DNA from: KBS-83 sp051025295
GTDB lineage: Bacteria; Acidobacteriota; Terriglobia; Terriglobales; Acidobacteriaceae
DNA: 64,000 nt
Assembly (NCBI GenBank): GCA_051025295.1
Contig: JBMGJV010000004.1
Direction: 5' to 3' (one strand)
Under the pieces are notes generated by a model. It was not told where the DNA came from and did no database searches. It worked only from the letters and a program-made list of their open reading frames with translations. Below are positions 46,688 to 55,671 of this stretch, in pieces. Within the stretch, counting starts at the first letter, position 1; every line of letters begins with the position of its first letter. The position numbers and the translations under genes are program-made.

Positions 46688-46717
46688 AGGTGGAAAGCCT
46701 TCCGAAAGGAATACCGA

Positions 46718-47530
46718 ATGAGTAGCAAAGTCTGGTTTATCACGGGAACATCGCGCGGTTTCGGACGCATCTGGGCGGAAGCAGCCCTGAAGCGCGGAGA
46801 CAAAGTGACGGCGACGGCGCGCAAGCTGGAGGACATCGCCGACCTGAAGGAGCGATTTGGCGATGCGGTGCTGCCGCTGCAACTGGATGTGACGAACGCG
46901 GAACAGGTCCCGCAGGTGATCCAGCAGGCGTACGAGCACTTCGGCCGGATGGATGTGCTGGTGAACAACGCCGGGGTCAGCCTGATCGCGACGGCTGAAG
47001 AGGCGACGGATGAACAGATGCAGCGCGTGTTCGACGCGAACTATTTCGGCGTGGTGCGTGTGTTGCGAGCTGCTCTGCCACTGCTGAGGAAGCAAGGCAG
47101 CGGGCACATCCTGGGGGTGACGAGCAGCCTGGGCCTGACTCCGATGCCGTTCATCGGGTTCTACTCCGCGACCAAAGCCGCGGCGGAAGCGCTTCACGAA
47201 ACACTGGCGAAGGAAGTAGCGCAGTTCGGCATCAAGGTGACGATCATCGAGCCTGGCGCGTACGCGACCGACTTCGGCAAGAGCGCCGTCCGAGCCGAGG
47301 GCATGCCGGTGTATGACGAATATCGCAAGCAGTTCGTGGCCGGACTGATGCGTCTGAAGCGTGGCGCTCCTGAGGCGACGGCAGAGGCCATCCTTACGGT
47401 TGTGGACGCGGAGCAGCCACCACTGCGGTTGATCCTGGGAAGCACATCACTGCCGCAGGTTCGCGCAGTGTATGCAGATCGGCTTGCGACATGGGATGCG
47501 TGGGAGCCAGTGTCGGACGCTGCGCAGTAA
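46718..47530 (+). CDS. Short-chain dehydrogenase/reductase
   Basis: A 270-residue classical SDR. The cofactor motif TGTSRGFG is near residue 10, the NNAG motif VLVNNAGVS near 87, the catalytic Ser in GVTSSLG near 137, and the YSATK catalytic Tyr-Lys pair near 150. The C-terminal part (VTIIEPGAYATDFG) is of the type common in SDRs annotated as oxidoreductases of unknown substrate. It is divergent from a TetR regulator and probably under its control, in the style of detoxification genes. Confidence 0.88.
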   Translation: MSSKVWFITGTSRGFGRIWAEAALKRGDKVTATARKLEDIADLKERFGDAVLPLQLDVTNAEQVPQVIQQAYEHFGRMDVLVNNAGVSLIATAEEATDEQMQRVFDANYFGVVRVLRAALPLLRKQGSGHILGVTSSLGLTPMPFIGFYSATKAAAEALHETLAKEVAQFGIKVTIIEPGAYATDFGKSAVRAEGMPVYDEYRKQFVAGLMRLKRGAPEATAEAILTVVDAEQPPLRLILGSTSLPQVRAVYADRLATWDAWEPVSDAAQ

Positions 47531-47603
47531 ACACCGATCGAGTGGCCGGCCAGATGAGGATGGCGCTGTGATGGCGCTTCCTCGCTGAGCGGGCGGGTGC
47601 GAC

Positions 47604-49142
47604 TCAGGCGGTGCGCGCCGTGGGACCGCCTGGCTCGCCCGCGTACTGATGGATGGCCTCGCACGGCATGGTGATCTGTACCTGTGTGCGATTTGTGCCG
47701 TCGGGCTGCGGGCGCGAGCCGATACTAATGGAACCGCCGTACTTTTCGACGATGCCCTTCGATACCCACAGACCGAGCCCGGTGCCATGTTCGCCCTTGG
47801 TGCTGAAGAACGGGGTGAAGAGGCGGTCGACGTTTTCGGCGGGCACGCCGGGGCCGCTGTCCTCGACCACGAGGCGCGACATGGAGGGCTTGCTGCCGGA
47901 GAGCGTGGAGGCGCGCACGCGGATGCTGCCGCCGTGGGGCACGGCATCGATGGCATTGCTGATGAGATTGATGAGCACTTGGCGCAGATCGCCGCGCGTG
48001 GCGAAGATGACGCAGGCAGTCTCGGCAGTGATCTCGGTGGCGATGCCCTTGCTGCGGAAGCGCGGCGTGAAGAGGCGCATGACATCGTGTGCCAACTCGT
48101 CAATCTGAATCGGCGAGGGCGTGCTGTTGTCGCGATAGAAGGCGAGCGTCTGCTTGGAGATGGCGGAGACGCGCTGCAACTCATACTCCGCCATGCTGAT
48201 GTACTTGCGACCGTTGGTGGAGAGCGACCGTTCCTGCTTGAGCAGGAAGACGAGGTTGGTGAGCGATTCGAGCGGGTTGTTGATCTCGTGCGCGATGGTG
48301 GCGGCCATGCGACCGGTGACGGCGAGCTTCTCGGCGGTGCGCAGCGCCTCTTCGCGCGTGCGCTGCTCCTGAACGTCGGTCGCGGTGCAGACCCAGCGGG
48401 GCGATTCTGTCTCGCCGCCGAAGGTGACGGCGCGAATCATGTACCAGTGATAGTCACCTGTCGGCTGCTGGCGAAGACGCGCCTCGAGCGAGAAGCCGGC
48501 GTGATCGCGGCGCGCGCGCGTCCATGCCTGCTCGCAGCCGGCGAGGTCGTCCGGATGCACGACGCGGGAGTCGCACCAACGCAGGCTGTCCTGCTGGATG
48601 GCGCGCCGCCATGCGGGGTTCGCGTAATTGAGATTGCCGTCGGAATCGAGCGTCCAGACGAGCTGCGTGAGGGCGTTGGTGAGCTGGCGGAAGCGCTCTT
48701 CGCTGGCGCGGGCGGTGGCCTCAGCGCGCAGGCGGGTCTGGTGCTCGTTGGCTTCCTTGAGGGCGCGACGCACGGCGGGGCCGAGGCGGTCGAGCCGCTG
48801 CTTGAGAACGTAATCGGTCGCGCCACGGTGCAGGCTGTTGATGGCCACCTCTTCCCCAACGACGCCGGAGATGAAGATGAAGGGCACCTGGGGGTCGCGT
48901 TCGCGGACCATGTCGAGCGCGAGCATGCCGTTGAAGCCGGGCACGTCGTAGTCGGCGAGGATGACGTCGTACGGCCGCTGCTCGAGCAGGCGCACGAAGT
49001 CTTCCCGTCCCACGGCGTGATGCAGGTCGAGGGAGAAGCCGTCGCGCTCCATGCGGGCGACTGAGAGATCGCGGTCGAGGAGGCTGTCCTCGAGCATCAG
49101 GATGGAGACGGGCCGGGGGGAGATGGGCACGGACTTATCCAT
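47604..49142 (-). CDS. REC-PAS-histidine kinase (last gene of lar-phytochrome run)
   Basis: A ~512-residue protein with an N-terminal receiver domain (VSILMLEDSLLDRDLSVARM, phospho-acceptor Asp in VILADYDVPGFNGM, and YVLKQR), a PAS domain (residues ~145-270, LVWTLDSDGNLNYANPAWRR), a HisKA domain (ATIAHEINNPLESLTNLVFL) and a C-terminal HATPase (VLINLISNAIDAVPHGG, TGLGLWVSKGIVEKYGG). It looks able both to receive and to pass on phosphate. It overlaps the response-regulator gene by 8 bases, which places it in the same transcript as the phytochrome. No DNA-binding output domain is present. Confidence 0.87.
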   Translation of the reverse strand: MDKSVPISPRPVSILMLEDSLLDRDLSVARMERDGFSLDLHHAVGREDFVRLLEQRPYDVILADYDVPGFNGMLALDMVRERDPQVPFIFISGVVGEEVAINSLHRGATDYVLKQRLDRLGPAVRRALKEANEHQTRLRAEATARASEERFRQLTNALTQLVWTLDSDGNLNYANPAWRRAIQQDSLRWCDSRVVHPDDLAGCEQAWTRARRDHAGFSLEARLRQQPTGDYHWYMIRAVTFGGETESPRWVCTATDVQEQRTREEALRTAEKLAVTGRMAATIAHEINNPLESLTNLVFLLKQERSLSTNGRKYISMAEYELQRVSAISKQTLAFYRDNSTPSPIQIDELAHDVMRLFTPRFRSKGIATEITAETACVIFATRGDLRQVLINLISNAIDAVPHGGSIRVRASTLSGSKPSMSRLVVEDSGPGVPAENVDRLFTPFFSTKGEHGTGLGLWVSKGIVEKYGGSISIGSRPQPDGTNRTQVQITMPCEAIHQYAGEPGGPTARTA

Positions 49143-49590
49143 TCCGGAGCACCCTGGCGCTGCCCGGCGGCGGCTCATTGAGCACAGCCCAGAAGACGCC
49201 GAGGTCCTGCACCGCTTTAATGAATTCTGAGAAGGCGACCGGCTTGACGACAAATGCATTCACACCGAGCTGGTAGCCGGTGATGACGTCTCGCTCTTCG
49301 CGCGAGGAGGTGAGCAGGACGACGGGCAGATGATCCATGCCGGGCGTCTTGCGGATCATGGCCAGCAGTTCGAGACCATCGATCTTGGGCAGCTTGAGGT
49401 CGAGCAGGACGACGGCGGGGTTGCCGACGGCGCGGCCAGCGTGCACGCCGCGGCGGAACAGGTAATCGGCGGCTTCCTCGCCATCGCGGGCGATGATGAC
49501 TTCGTTGGCCAGCCGGCTCTTCTCAAGGGCGTTGAGGCACAACTCCAGGTCGAGGGGATTGTCCTCAACGAGCAGAATCGGTTTCAGCAT
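49135..49590 (-). CDS. Single-domain response regulator (Rcp1/CheY-like)
   Basis: A ~151-residue receiver-only protein: ILLVEDNPLDLELCLNAL, acidic pocket and phospho-Asp in VVLLDLKLPKIDGLELL, LLTSSREERDV, and the KP pair in FVVKPVAFSEF. Proteins like this are the usual partners of bacteriophytochrome kinases. The ATG at 49590 lies inside the phytochrome coding sequence (26-base overlap), and its end overlaps the next kinase gene, so phytochrome, regulator and second kinase are tightly coupled. Confidence 0.9.
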   Translation of the reverse strand: MLKPILLVEDNPLDLELCLNALEKSRLANEVIIARDGEEAADYLFRRGVHAGRAVGNPAVVLLDLKLPKIDGLELLAMIRKTPGMDHLPVVLLTSSREERDVITGYQLGVNAFVVKPVAFSEFIKAVQDLGVFWAVLNEPPPGSARVLRNG

Positions 49591-51871
49591 CCAGTCCTTC
49601 TTGTCTTGCCGGGAGTGTGAAGAAGAAGGTCGCGCCTTTGCCGACCTCTCCCCGCGCGTCGACGCGCCCCCCATGTCGAGTAATAATTCTCTGAATGTTC
49701 GCGAGGCCGATGCCGGTTCCTTCGTACTCCTCGGCGCGGTGCAATCGCTGGAACACTCCAAACAATTTATGCGAATACTGCTGGTCAAACCCGACGCCGT
49801 TGTCGCGGACCGAGAAGATGTGATCCTTGCCGCGCAGTTCGACGCCGACATGCACCTCCGGGTTGGCTACCTTGCGTGTGTACTTGATCGCATTTGAAAA
49901 AAGATTGATGAGCACCTGGCGCAAAAGGTTGATATCCCCGCGCACGATCGGTAACGGGTCCATGGTGAGACGGATCTCGCGACCGTTCGCCTCCTGCGCG
50001 TAGACGTCGGACCAGGCGGCCTGGGCGAGCTCGTGCATGTTGACGGCGTGCTGCGCGATCTTGACGCGGCCGATGCGGGAGAAGTTGAGGAGCGTGTCGA
50101 CCAGCAGGCCGGCAAAGCGAGTGGACTCGATGATGGTGTTGAGGTAGCGGCGTCCCCGCTCGCTGAGACGATCGCGCTCTTCCTCAAGCAGCAGTTCAGA
50201 GAAGCCGGAGATATGACGGAAGGGCGCGCGCAAATCATGGGAGACGGAGTAGGAGAACGCCTCGAGCTCCCTGTTGGCGAACTCGAGTTCGGCGGCGATG
50301 TCGGCCATCTCCTCGGCGCGGCGGAGCACGATCTGGATGATGGCGCTGCGCAGCTCGGTTGCGGCCTCGATGTCGGTCTCTTCCCAGGGACGGGCCTTGC
50401 CGCGAACGGTCTCGGTCCAGGTCGCAAAGGATTTGCGCGGATGGATGGCGAACCGGCCGTTGGCGGTCTCGATCTGCTTCGCGGGCTCGCCTGCCCACTG
50501 AATCGTTTCGCGCAGCTCCGGGCGGAACCAGAGCAGGTACGAGCCGTGCACATTCGAGATGGAGATGGCGAGCAGGCCGCTGGCCGTGGTCGCCCATGAG
50601 GCGGCTTCGGGAAATTCGGCAGCGAGCGATGATGTGACAAAGACGTGGCGCTCGCCACGCTCGAGCAGCCAGTCTGAGATACGCAGCACCTCGTCGGAGG
50701 CAGGCGTGCGACCAATCAGGGTACACTCGCGGCCGAGCACGAGCGCTACGCCGCCGGCACTGGTGAGCTCGAGGAGATCGCCGGCGTGATCGGTGAGGCT
50801 ATAGAGGTAACGATCCTCCGTTGCCATGGAGGTGAGCAGGCGACGCTGCACGGTGCGCAGCTCGACGGTGCGAGAGAGGCGTGCCGCTTTGAGTTCTGCG
50901 GCGACCTGCGCGGCGAAAAATTGCACGAGCAGATCGCAGGAAGCGCGCAGGCGGTAGGCGACGTGACGCGGCTCACGGTGATGGAGCGAGATCAGCCCCC
51001 AAAGGCGGCCATCAATCACGATCGACACCGACATGGACGCGATCGTGCCCATGTTGCGCATGTACTCGCGATGGATGGGCGAGACAGAGCGCAGGATGGA
51101 GCCCGACAGATCGAGCGTCGGCTCTCCAGGGTTCAGAGCGCAGATTGGCGATGGCGTGTAGTCGACGTTCGGGATGATGCGGACGCGATTGAGCGCGTAG
51201 AGACGACGCGCCTGCTGCGGCACATCGGACGCCGGAAAGCGCAGATGGAGATACGAGGGCAGGCGGTCGTTGCGATCCTCGGCGAGCACGATGCCGGTGC
51301 CGTCTTGGTCGAAGCGGTACAGCAGGGCGCGATCGAAGCCGGTGAGCCGGCGGATCTGCCGCGCGGCGACGGCGCTGATCGCCTCGATGCCGGTGAGCGT
51401 CGGAATGCGCGAGATGATCGAGTACAGATCGGCGTTGAGGGCATCGACGTCGAGCGGCGCGGACTCGGCTTCGAACTCGAGCACGAGGAGACTGCTGCTG
51501 CGATAGGAGACGATCTCGAAGTGCGGCGCGCCGGGTTCATCGGAGAGCGGAGCGGTGATGGCGAACTCGGCGGTAGCGGACGGGCGAGCTACCTGGAGCT
51601 GGCGCGAGAGCCGGTCGAGAGACGACGCCGGTAGTAGCGAGCCGATCGTGCGGCCGAGGATGCGATCCAGAGGACGATCGAGAAAGTGCGCGGCCGACTC
51701 GCTCGCGTGCGTGATGATGCGGGCCCGCAGATCTTCTTCCGGGCCGCTGAGGGCCAGCAGGAAGCCGTGTGGCTGAATGCTGCCGGGCGTGTGGATCGGC
51801 TCGCGATCGCAGCTCTTGAGATCGAGCTCAGCCAGGGCGGCTTCAGAGAGATCTGGAAGGCCTGTACTCAT
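49565..51871 (-). CDS. bphP: Bacteriophytochrome histidine kinase
   Basis: A 768-residue PAS-GAF-PHY-histidine kinase red/far-red photoreceptor. The biliverdin-attachment Cys is at position 21 in SCDREPIHTPGSIQPHGFLL. The GAF motifs FPASDVPQQARRLY and SPIHREYMRNMGTIASMS and the PHY tongue PRKSFATWTETVRGKARPWE with WGLISLHHRE are all present. The kinase has SYSVSHDLRAPFRHISGFSE with the phospho-acceptor His near residue 540, and an HATPase ending in GIGLANIQRIITRHGG. The start overlaps the heme oxygenase stop as ATGA, which fits shared expression of chromophore and apoprotein. Confidence 0.95.
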   Translation of the reverse strand: MSTGLPDLSEAALAELDLKSCDREPIHTPGSIQPHGFLLALSGPEEDLRARIITHASESAAHFLDRPLDRILGRTIGSLLPASSLDRLSRQLQVARPSATAEFAITAPLSDEPGAPHFEIVSYRSSSLLVLEFEAESAPLDVDALNADLYSIISRIPTLTGIEAISAVAARQIRRLTGFDRALLYRFDQDGTGIVLAEDRNDRLPSYLHLRFPASDVPQQARRLYALNRVRIIPNVDYTPSPICALNPGEPTLDLSGSILRSVSPIHREYMRNMGTIASMSVSIVIDGRLWGLISLHHREPRHVAYRLRASCDLLVQFFAAQVAAELKAARLSRTVELRTVQRRLLTSMATEDRYLYSLTDHAGDLLELTSAGGVALVLGRECTLIGRTPASDEVLRISDWLLERGERHVFVTSSLAAEFPEAASWATTASGLLAISISNVHGSYLLWFRPELRETIQWAGEPAKQIETANGRFAIHPRKSFATWTETVRGKARPWEETDIEAATELRSAIIQIVLRRAEEMADIAAELEFANRELEAFSYSVSHDLRAPFRHISGFSELLLEEERDRLSERGRRYLNTIIESTRFAGLLVDTLLNFSRIGRVKIAQHAVNMHELAQAAWSDVYAQEANGREIRLTMDPLPIVRGDINLLRQVLINLFSNAIKYTRKVANPEVHVGVELRGKDHIFSVRDNGVGFDQQYSHKLFGVFQRLHRAEEYEGTGIGLANIQRIITRHGGRVDARGEVGKGATFFFTLPARQEGLDAETDSAR

Positions 51872-52485
51872 GAGTTCGTGTCCACCGCTGGGATGCAGAA
51901 GCTGTGCAGAATGCCGCTTGTGCGCAGCCAGTCCTCGAGGCCGAGGAAGGTCTGGCGCGCGGCGTCTACCGCAGGGTCAACATGAGCAGTGGAGAGTTCT
52001 TGTTCGATCAAACGGCAGAAGGCTTTCCAGTGTGCGCCGGTCTCCGGGCCGAAGCCGTAGAAGAAGCTGAGTCCGTGCTCCGGAGTGAGGGCCAGGCGCA
52101 CGGCGAGATTGCGGACCAGAACCTGGCCACCCAGCCGCGAGCCTTCGAGGACATACATCGATCCGAGCAGGCCGGCCGTGGTGTCGAGTGCGGGGACGTA
52201 GGGCGCGATTGAAGAAGCAGGCCCGACGGCGGGCGTGCCGAGGGCGCGGAGATCGCTTGCGAGCAGGGCGGCACGTGCGCGCTCGGCGAGCAGGCCAGCG
52301 AAGGGCGCGGGAGCAAGACTGCGGGCGCGTTCCTCCCACGCGGACCAGTAGCCGTAGAAGCCGGTGAGCACGGCACGGTACTGATCGAGGGAGAGATCGC
52401 CACCGAGTGGGAGCGCTGTTTCGAGCGACTCGTGGAGATCCGCCGTGCCCTGGCGGAGGGCCTGGAGGATGGTCGGTGCGGTCAT
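51868..52485 (-). CDS. bphO: Bacterial heme oxygenase (BphO)
   Basis: A 205-residue heme oxygenase that cleaves heme to biliverdin, the chromophore of the adjacent phytochrome. The proximal-His region TADLHESLETALPL is near residue 14-27 and the distal-helix segment GLLGSMYVLEGSRLGGQVLV near 105-125; the spacing matches BphO. The gene overlaps bphP by four bases at its 3' end and larB by four bases at its 5' end (ATGA type), so it ties the lar genes and the phytochrome into one transcript. Confidence 0.92.
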   Translation of the reverse strand: MTAPTILQALRQGTADLHESLETALPLGGDLSLDQYRAVLTGFYGYWSAWEERARSLAPAPFAGLLAERARAALLASDLRALGTPAVGPASSIAPYVPALDTTAGLLGSMYVLEGSRLGGQVLVRNLAVRLALTPEHGLSFFYGFGPETGAHWKAFCRLIEQELSTAHVDPAVDAARQTFLGLEDWLRTSGILHSFCIPAVDTNS

Positions 52486-53339
52486 CCGTGGTTCGCGACG
52501 GCGGAGGCCTGGGGATTCGCGGCGGCGGACGCGGGGAGATTTGTGACGGCGGAGGCCTGCGCGCTGCGTGCGCCCTTGCGAGCGATCAGGGTGGCAACGA
52601 TGGCGGCGCCGAAGCCGTTGTCGATGTTCACGACAGTGACGTTGGGCGAGCAGGAGTTGAGCATGCCGAGCAGAGCGGCGACGCCGCCGAAGGCTGCGCC
52701 ATAGCCGACACTGGTGGGCACGGCGATGACCGGCGCGGGCACCAGGCCGCCGACCACGCTGGGCAGTGCGCCTTCCATGCCGGCGCAGACGATGGCGACC
52801 TCGCAGCGTTGCAGTGCCTCGTGCTGGGAGAGCAGCCGATGCAGGCCGGCCACGCCGACGTCGTAGTAGCGCTCGACCGGCGCACCGAGGAAGGACGCGG
52901 TGATGGCCGCCTCTTCAGCGACGCGAAGGTCGCTGGTGCCGGCGCATAGCACCGCGACCGTACCGGCCGCGGGCGCTGTGCCGGCGGTAGCTGCCTGGCG
53001 CAGCGTGACACAGCGCGCGATGGCGTGAAACTCAGCGTTCGGCACGCGAGCGGCGACCGCGTGCCACGCGGCTTCGCTGACGCGGGTGGCGAGCACGTCT
53101 TCGCCCTGCGCGGCCATGCGGGCGAAGATCTCGGCAACGTGCTCCGGCGTCTTGCCTTCGGCGTAGATCACCTCTGGAATGCCGAGGCGCAGGCCGCGGT
53201 GATGGTCGATGCGAGCGAAGCCAGCGTCTTCATAGGGCATCGTGCTGAGGCGCTCGAGCGCGGAAGAGGGCGAGAGTGCGCCGGCGCCGACGGCCTCGAG
53301 CAGCGCAAGAACATCATGGCGGTGAAGTGGAGCGCTCAC
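52482..53339 (-). CDS. larB: Nickel-pincer cofactor carboxylase/hydrolase LarB
   Basis: A 285-residue PurE-like protein of the lactate-racemase cofactor pathway. LarB carboxylates nicotinate adenine dinucleotide and hydrolyses it to pyridine dicarboxylate mononucleotide. Supporting segments are GIPEVIYAEGKTPEHVAEIF, VAVLCAGTSDLRVAEEA and the catalytic-like VIAVPTSVGYGAAFGGVAAL. The C-terminal ~25 residues are an unusual Ala-rich low-complexity repeat (ASAVTNLPASAAANPQASAV). The GTG start overlaps the larC stop, and bphO overlaps its 3' end. Confidence 0.9.
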   Translation of the reverse strand: MSAPLHRHDVLALLEAVGAGALSPSSALERLSTMPYEDAGFARIDHHRGLRLGIPEVIYAEGKTPEHVAEIFARMAAQGEDVLATRVSEAAWHAVAARVPNAEFHAIARCVTLRQAATAGTAPAAGTVAVLCAGTSDLRVAEEAAITASFLGAPVERYYDVGVAGLHRLLSQHEALQRCEVAIVCAGMEGALPSVVGGLVPAPVIAVPTSVGYGAAFGGVAALLGMLNSCSPNVTVVNIDNGFGAAIVATLIARKGARSAQASAVTNLPASAAANPQASAVANHG

Positions 53340-54739
53340 GGCGCGGGGGTCTCCTCGGGAAGGATGTCGGGTTGAGCGGGGCGCTCGCGCCAGGCCGCGA
53401 GCGCTGCCTCGAGCACCTGCTTGAGCGGCACGCGGTGAGCGACGGCAAGTATGTGGCAGTCGTCGTATTCCGGCTGCGCATGGGTGAGTGTGCCATCGAG
53501 CGAGGCTGTCTTGATGCGCACGTCGCCAAAGGTAGTTGTGATCGTGACGTGTTCTCGATCAAGCGTGCGGCGCTGCTCCAGGCGATGGCGGATGCCAAGC
53601 GTCGAGGTCTCGCGAAAGAGCAGCTCTTCAAAGCGCGGGAGGTCGCCGGGGCGGCAGAGGACGGTGAGCAGCGTGCCGAGACGACCCTTCTTCATGGTGA
53701 CGGGTGTGGTCATGACGTCAAGCGCGCCGTGCTCGAGCGCGAGTTGCGCGGTGTGGGCGACGACCTGCGGACTGAGGTCATCGACTGCGCACTCGAGCAC
53801 GGCGATGGTTTCGCGCGCGACGGTGTCGGCCGTGGAGGTGTCGGTCGTGGAGGAGTCGGCTATGAGCTCTGTCGCGGTTGCGCCAAGGCTGAGGCGGAGC
53901 ACGTTGGGAAAGCGCGGTGGATTGCGCGTGCCTGCACCATAGCCGATGCGGTCGAACGCGGCAGCAGGGCGTGTGAAGGTGCAGTCGAGCGCGCGCAGCA
54001 GCGCGGCGCCGGTGGGCGTGACCAGTTCCATGGCGGGCCCGTCGCTGTAGGTGGGTGCGCCACGCAACAGGGCGGCAGTGGCGGGCGCGGGCACCGGGAA
54101 GCGGCCGTGCGCGCAATCGACGAAGCCACTGCCAACGTTCACGGGCGAGCAGTACCAGCGCTCGACGCCAAGCGAGGTGAGGCCGACCGCCGCGCAGGTG
54201 ATGTCAACGATGGCGTCGACTGCGCCAACCTCGTGGAAGTGGATCTCCGCGATCGGCACATTGTGGATGGCGGCTTCGGCCTCGCCGAGCAGGGTGAACG
54301 CACGCAGGGCGAGTTCGCGCGCCGCAGACGGAAGAGGCGCGGCATGGAGCAGTGCGCGAATCGCAGTCAGCGAGCGGCCATGCTCGTGCTGGTGCTGGTG
54401 CTCATGAGGTTGGTCATGCGGGTGCGCATGGTCGTGCGGGTGCGTGTGCGAGTGCTCATGAGCATGGTCGTCCGTGTGCGGATGGGAGTGCTCGTGTGGC
54501 GCGGGTTTGGCAGGGGCGTCGGCGTCGTTTCCGTCGACCAGGACGCGAGCCTTCCGGGCGTGGATGCCGCTTCGGTCGGCACCGGCAAAGGTAAGTGTGG
54601 CGCCGACGTTCAGAGCTGCCGCGGTCTGGACGAGGAACGCCGGGTCAACGCCGGCGTCGGCCAGTGCGCCGAGCAGCATGTCACCGCTGATGCCGGCAAA
54701 GCACTCCAGATAGCCGATACGAACGCGATTCGTGCTCAG
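53336..54739 (-). CDS. larC: Nickel-insertion protein LarC (CTG start)
   Basis: A ~467-residue protein that inserts nickel into the pincer cofactor. The N-terminus is RIGYLECFAGISGDMLLGAL, the characteristic LarC start, and the rest matches through NVPIAEIHFHEVGAVDAIVD, CSPVNVGSGFVDCAHGRFPV, ELVTPTGAALL and LECAVDDLSPQV. Residues ~80-120 form a very His-rich loop (18 His in about 41 residues, HPHTDDHAHEHSHTH style), a likely nickel store. It is in one frame, unlike lactobacilli, where larC is made by frameshift. No ATG, GTG or TTG precedes the conserved N-terminus: the frame closes at a stop (TAA) near 54763, leaving CTG at 54739 with AGGAGAG 7 bases upstream. An internal ATG at 54679 would remove conserved residues. 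Confidence 0.9.
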   Translation of the reverse strand: MSTNRVRIGYLECFAGISGDMLLGALADAGVDPAFLVQTAAALNVGATLTFAGADRSGIHARKARVLVDGNDADAPAKPAPHEHSHPHTDDHAHEHSHTHPHDHAHPHDQPHEHQHQHEHGRSLTAIRALLHAAPLPSAARELALRAFTLLGEAEAAIHNVPIAEIHFHEVGAVDAIVDITCAAVGLTSLGVERWYCSPVNVGSGFVDCAHGRFPVPAPATAALLRGAPTYSDGPAMELVTPTGAALLRALDCTFTRPAAAFDRIGYGAGTRNPPRFPNVLRLSLGATATELIADSSTTDTSTADTVARETIAVLECAVDDLSPQVVAHTAQLALEHGALDVMTTPVTMKKGRLGTLLTVLCRPGDLPRFEELLFRETSTLGIRHRLEQRRTLDREHVTITTTFGDVRIKTASLDGTLTHAQPEYDDCHILAVAHRVPLKQVLEAALAAWRERPAQPDILPEETPAP

Positions 54740-54746
54740 GTGTGGT

Positions 54747-54753
54747 CTCTCCT
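54747..54753 (-). promoter_or_regulatory. Ribosome binding site that selects the larC CTG start
   Basis: AGGAGAG on the minus strand lies 7 bases before the CTG at 54739. Downstream of the stop of the preceding frame, this is the only good start for the full LarC N-terminus. Confidence 0.6.
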
Positions 54754-54769
54754 GCTGGCTTAGTGTCGC

Positions 54770-55657
54770 TCAGGCGGACTTGCCGCCGCCCGCGAGCACG
54801 CTCAGGGGCAGCACTTCGTTCATGGAGCCGCTACGGTACCCATCGCAATCGACGGCAGCGTACTGAAAGCCGGCGCTGCGAACGGCTGCACCGATGCGGC
54901 GAAACATGTCGCGGCTGAGCGCGCTCTCCATCTCATCGGGATCAATTTCGATGCGGGCGACGACGCCGTGGTGGCGTACGCGAAAGCGCGTGAGGCCAAG
55001 GGCGAGCAGGGCGTCCTCGGCCTGCTCCACCTGCTCGAGGACTTCAGGGGTGACGCGGCGGCCGTACTCAATCCGCGAGGAGAGGCAGGCAGAGGCCGGC
55101 TTGTCCCACACGTCGAGCGCGGCAGCGCGGGCCAGGGCACGCACATCGCTCTTGGTCAGGCCGGCGTCGGCGAGCGGCGCAGCAACCGCATGCTGAGTGG
55201 CGGCCTGCTGACCGGGGCGGTAGTCGCGCGTGTCGTCGGCGTTGAGACCGTAGATGACGTGAGCGATGCCGCGGGCTGAGCGCTCGCGCTCGAGCACGGT
55301 GAAGAGCTCGTCCTTGCAGTGGAAGCAGCGGGTGGCGTCGTTGCGTGCGTAGTCTTCGCTGGCCAGCTCGCCGGTCGCAACCGTGCTGAGCGGAATGGCC
55401 TGCGTGGTCGCGAACGCGATGGCCTCGCGCAGATGACGGCGCGAGAGGCTGGCGGAGTCGGCAAGAATGGCGATCATCTGCGGACCGAGCGCCGCATGGG
55501 CGGCGTAGGCGAGGTAAGCCGAGTCGACACCGCCCGAGTAGGCCACGACCACGCTGCCGAGTTCACGGAGCCGCGCCTCGAGCGCACGCCGCCGCTGCGA
55601 CAGGACCTCGTCGTCAGCGGCAGCGGTTGGGAGCACGGGTTGCGCGGACATGGACAT
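54770..55657 (-). CDS. larE: ATP-dependent sacrificial sulfur transferase LarE
   Basis: A 295-residue PP-loop protein. SGGVDSAYLAY (residues 41-51) is the PP-loop, CFHCKDELF lies near 111, and the catalytic sacrificial Cys is in PASACLSSRIEYG (Cys191). LarE activates the pyridine carboxylates with AMP and donates its Cys sulfur during nickel-pincer cofactor synthesis. It is 30 bases upstream of larC and 14 bases downstream of the aldo/keto reductase gene on the same strand. No larA racemase gene is in the window. Confidence 0.92.
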   Translation of the reverse strand: MSMSAQPVLPTAAADDEVLSQRRRALEARLRELGSVVVAYSGGVDSAYLAYAAHAALGPQMIAILADSASLSRRHLREAIAFATTQAIPLSTVATGELASEDYARNDATRCFHCKDELFTVLERERSARGIAHVIYGLNADDTRDYRPGQQAATQHAVAAPLADAGLTKSDVRALARAAALDVWDKPASACLSSRIEYGRRVTPEVLEQVEQAEDALLALGLTRFRVRHHGVVARIEIDPDEMESALSRDMFRRIGAAVRSAGFQYAAVDCDGYRSGSMNEVLPLSVLAGGGKSA

Positions 55658-55671
55658 GGTCTCCTTGCGCT

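Noticed and set aside
47649..49064. 471-codon open frame on the plus strand
   Set aside because: Antisense of the REC-PAS-kinase; no domain.
53276..54763. 495-codon open frame on the plus strand
   Set aside because: Antisense of larC, including the His-rich loop read backwards as Val/Met/Arg repeats; not a gene.
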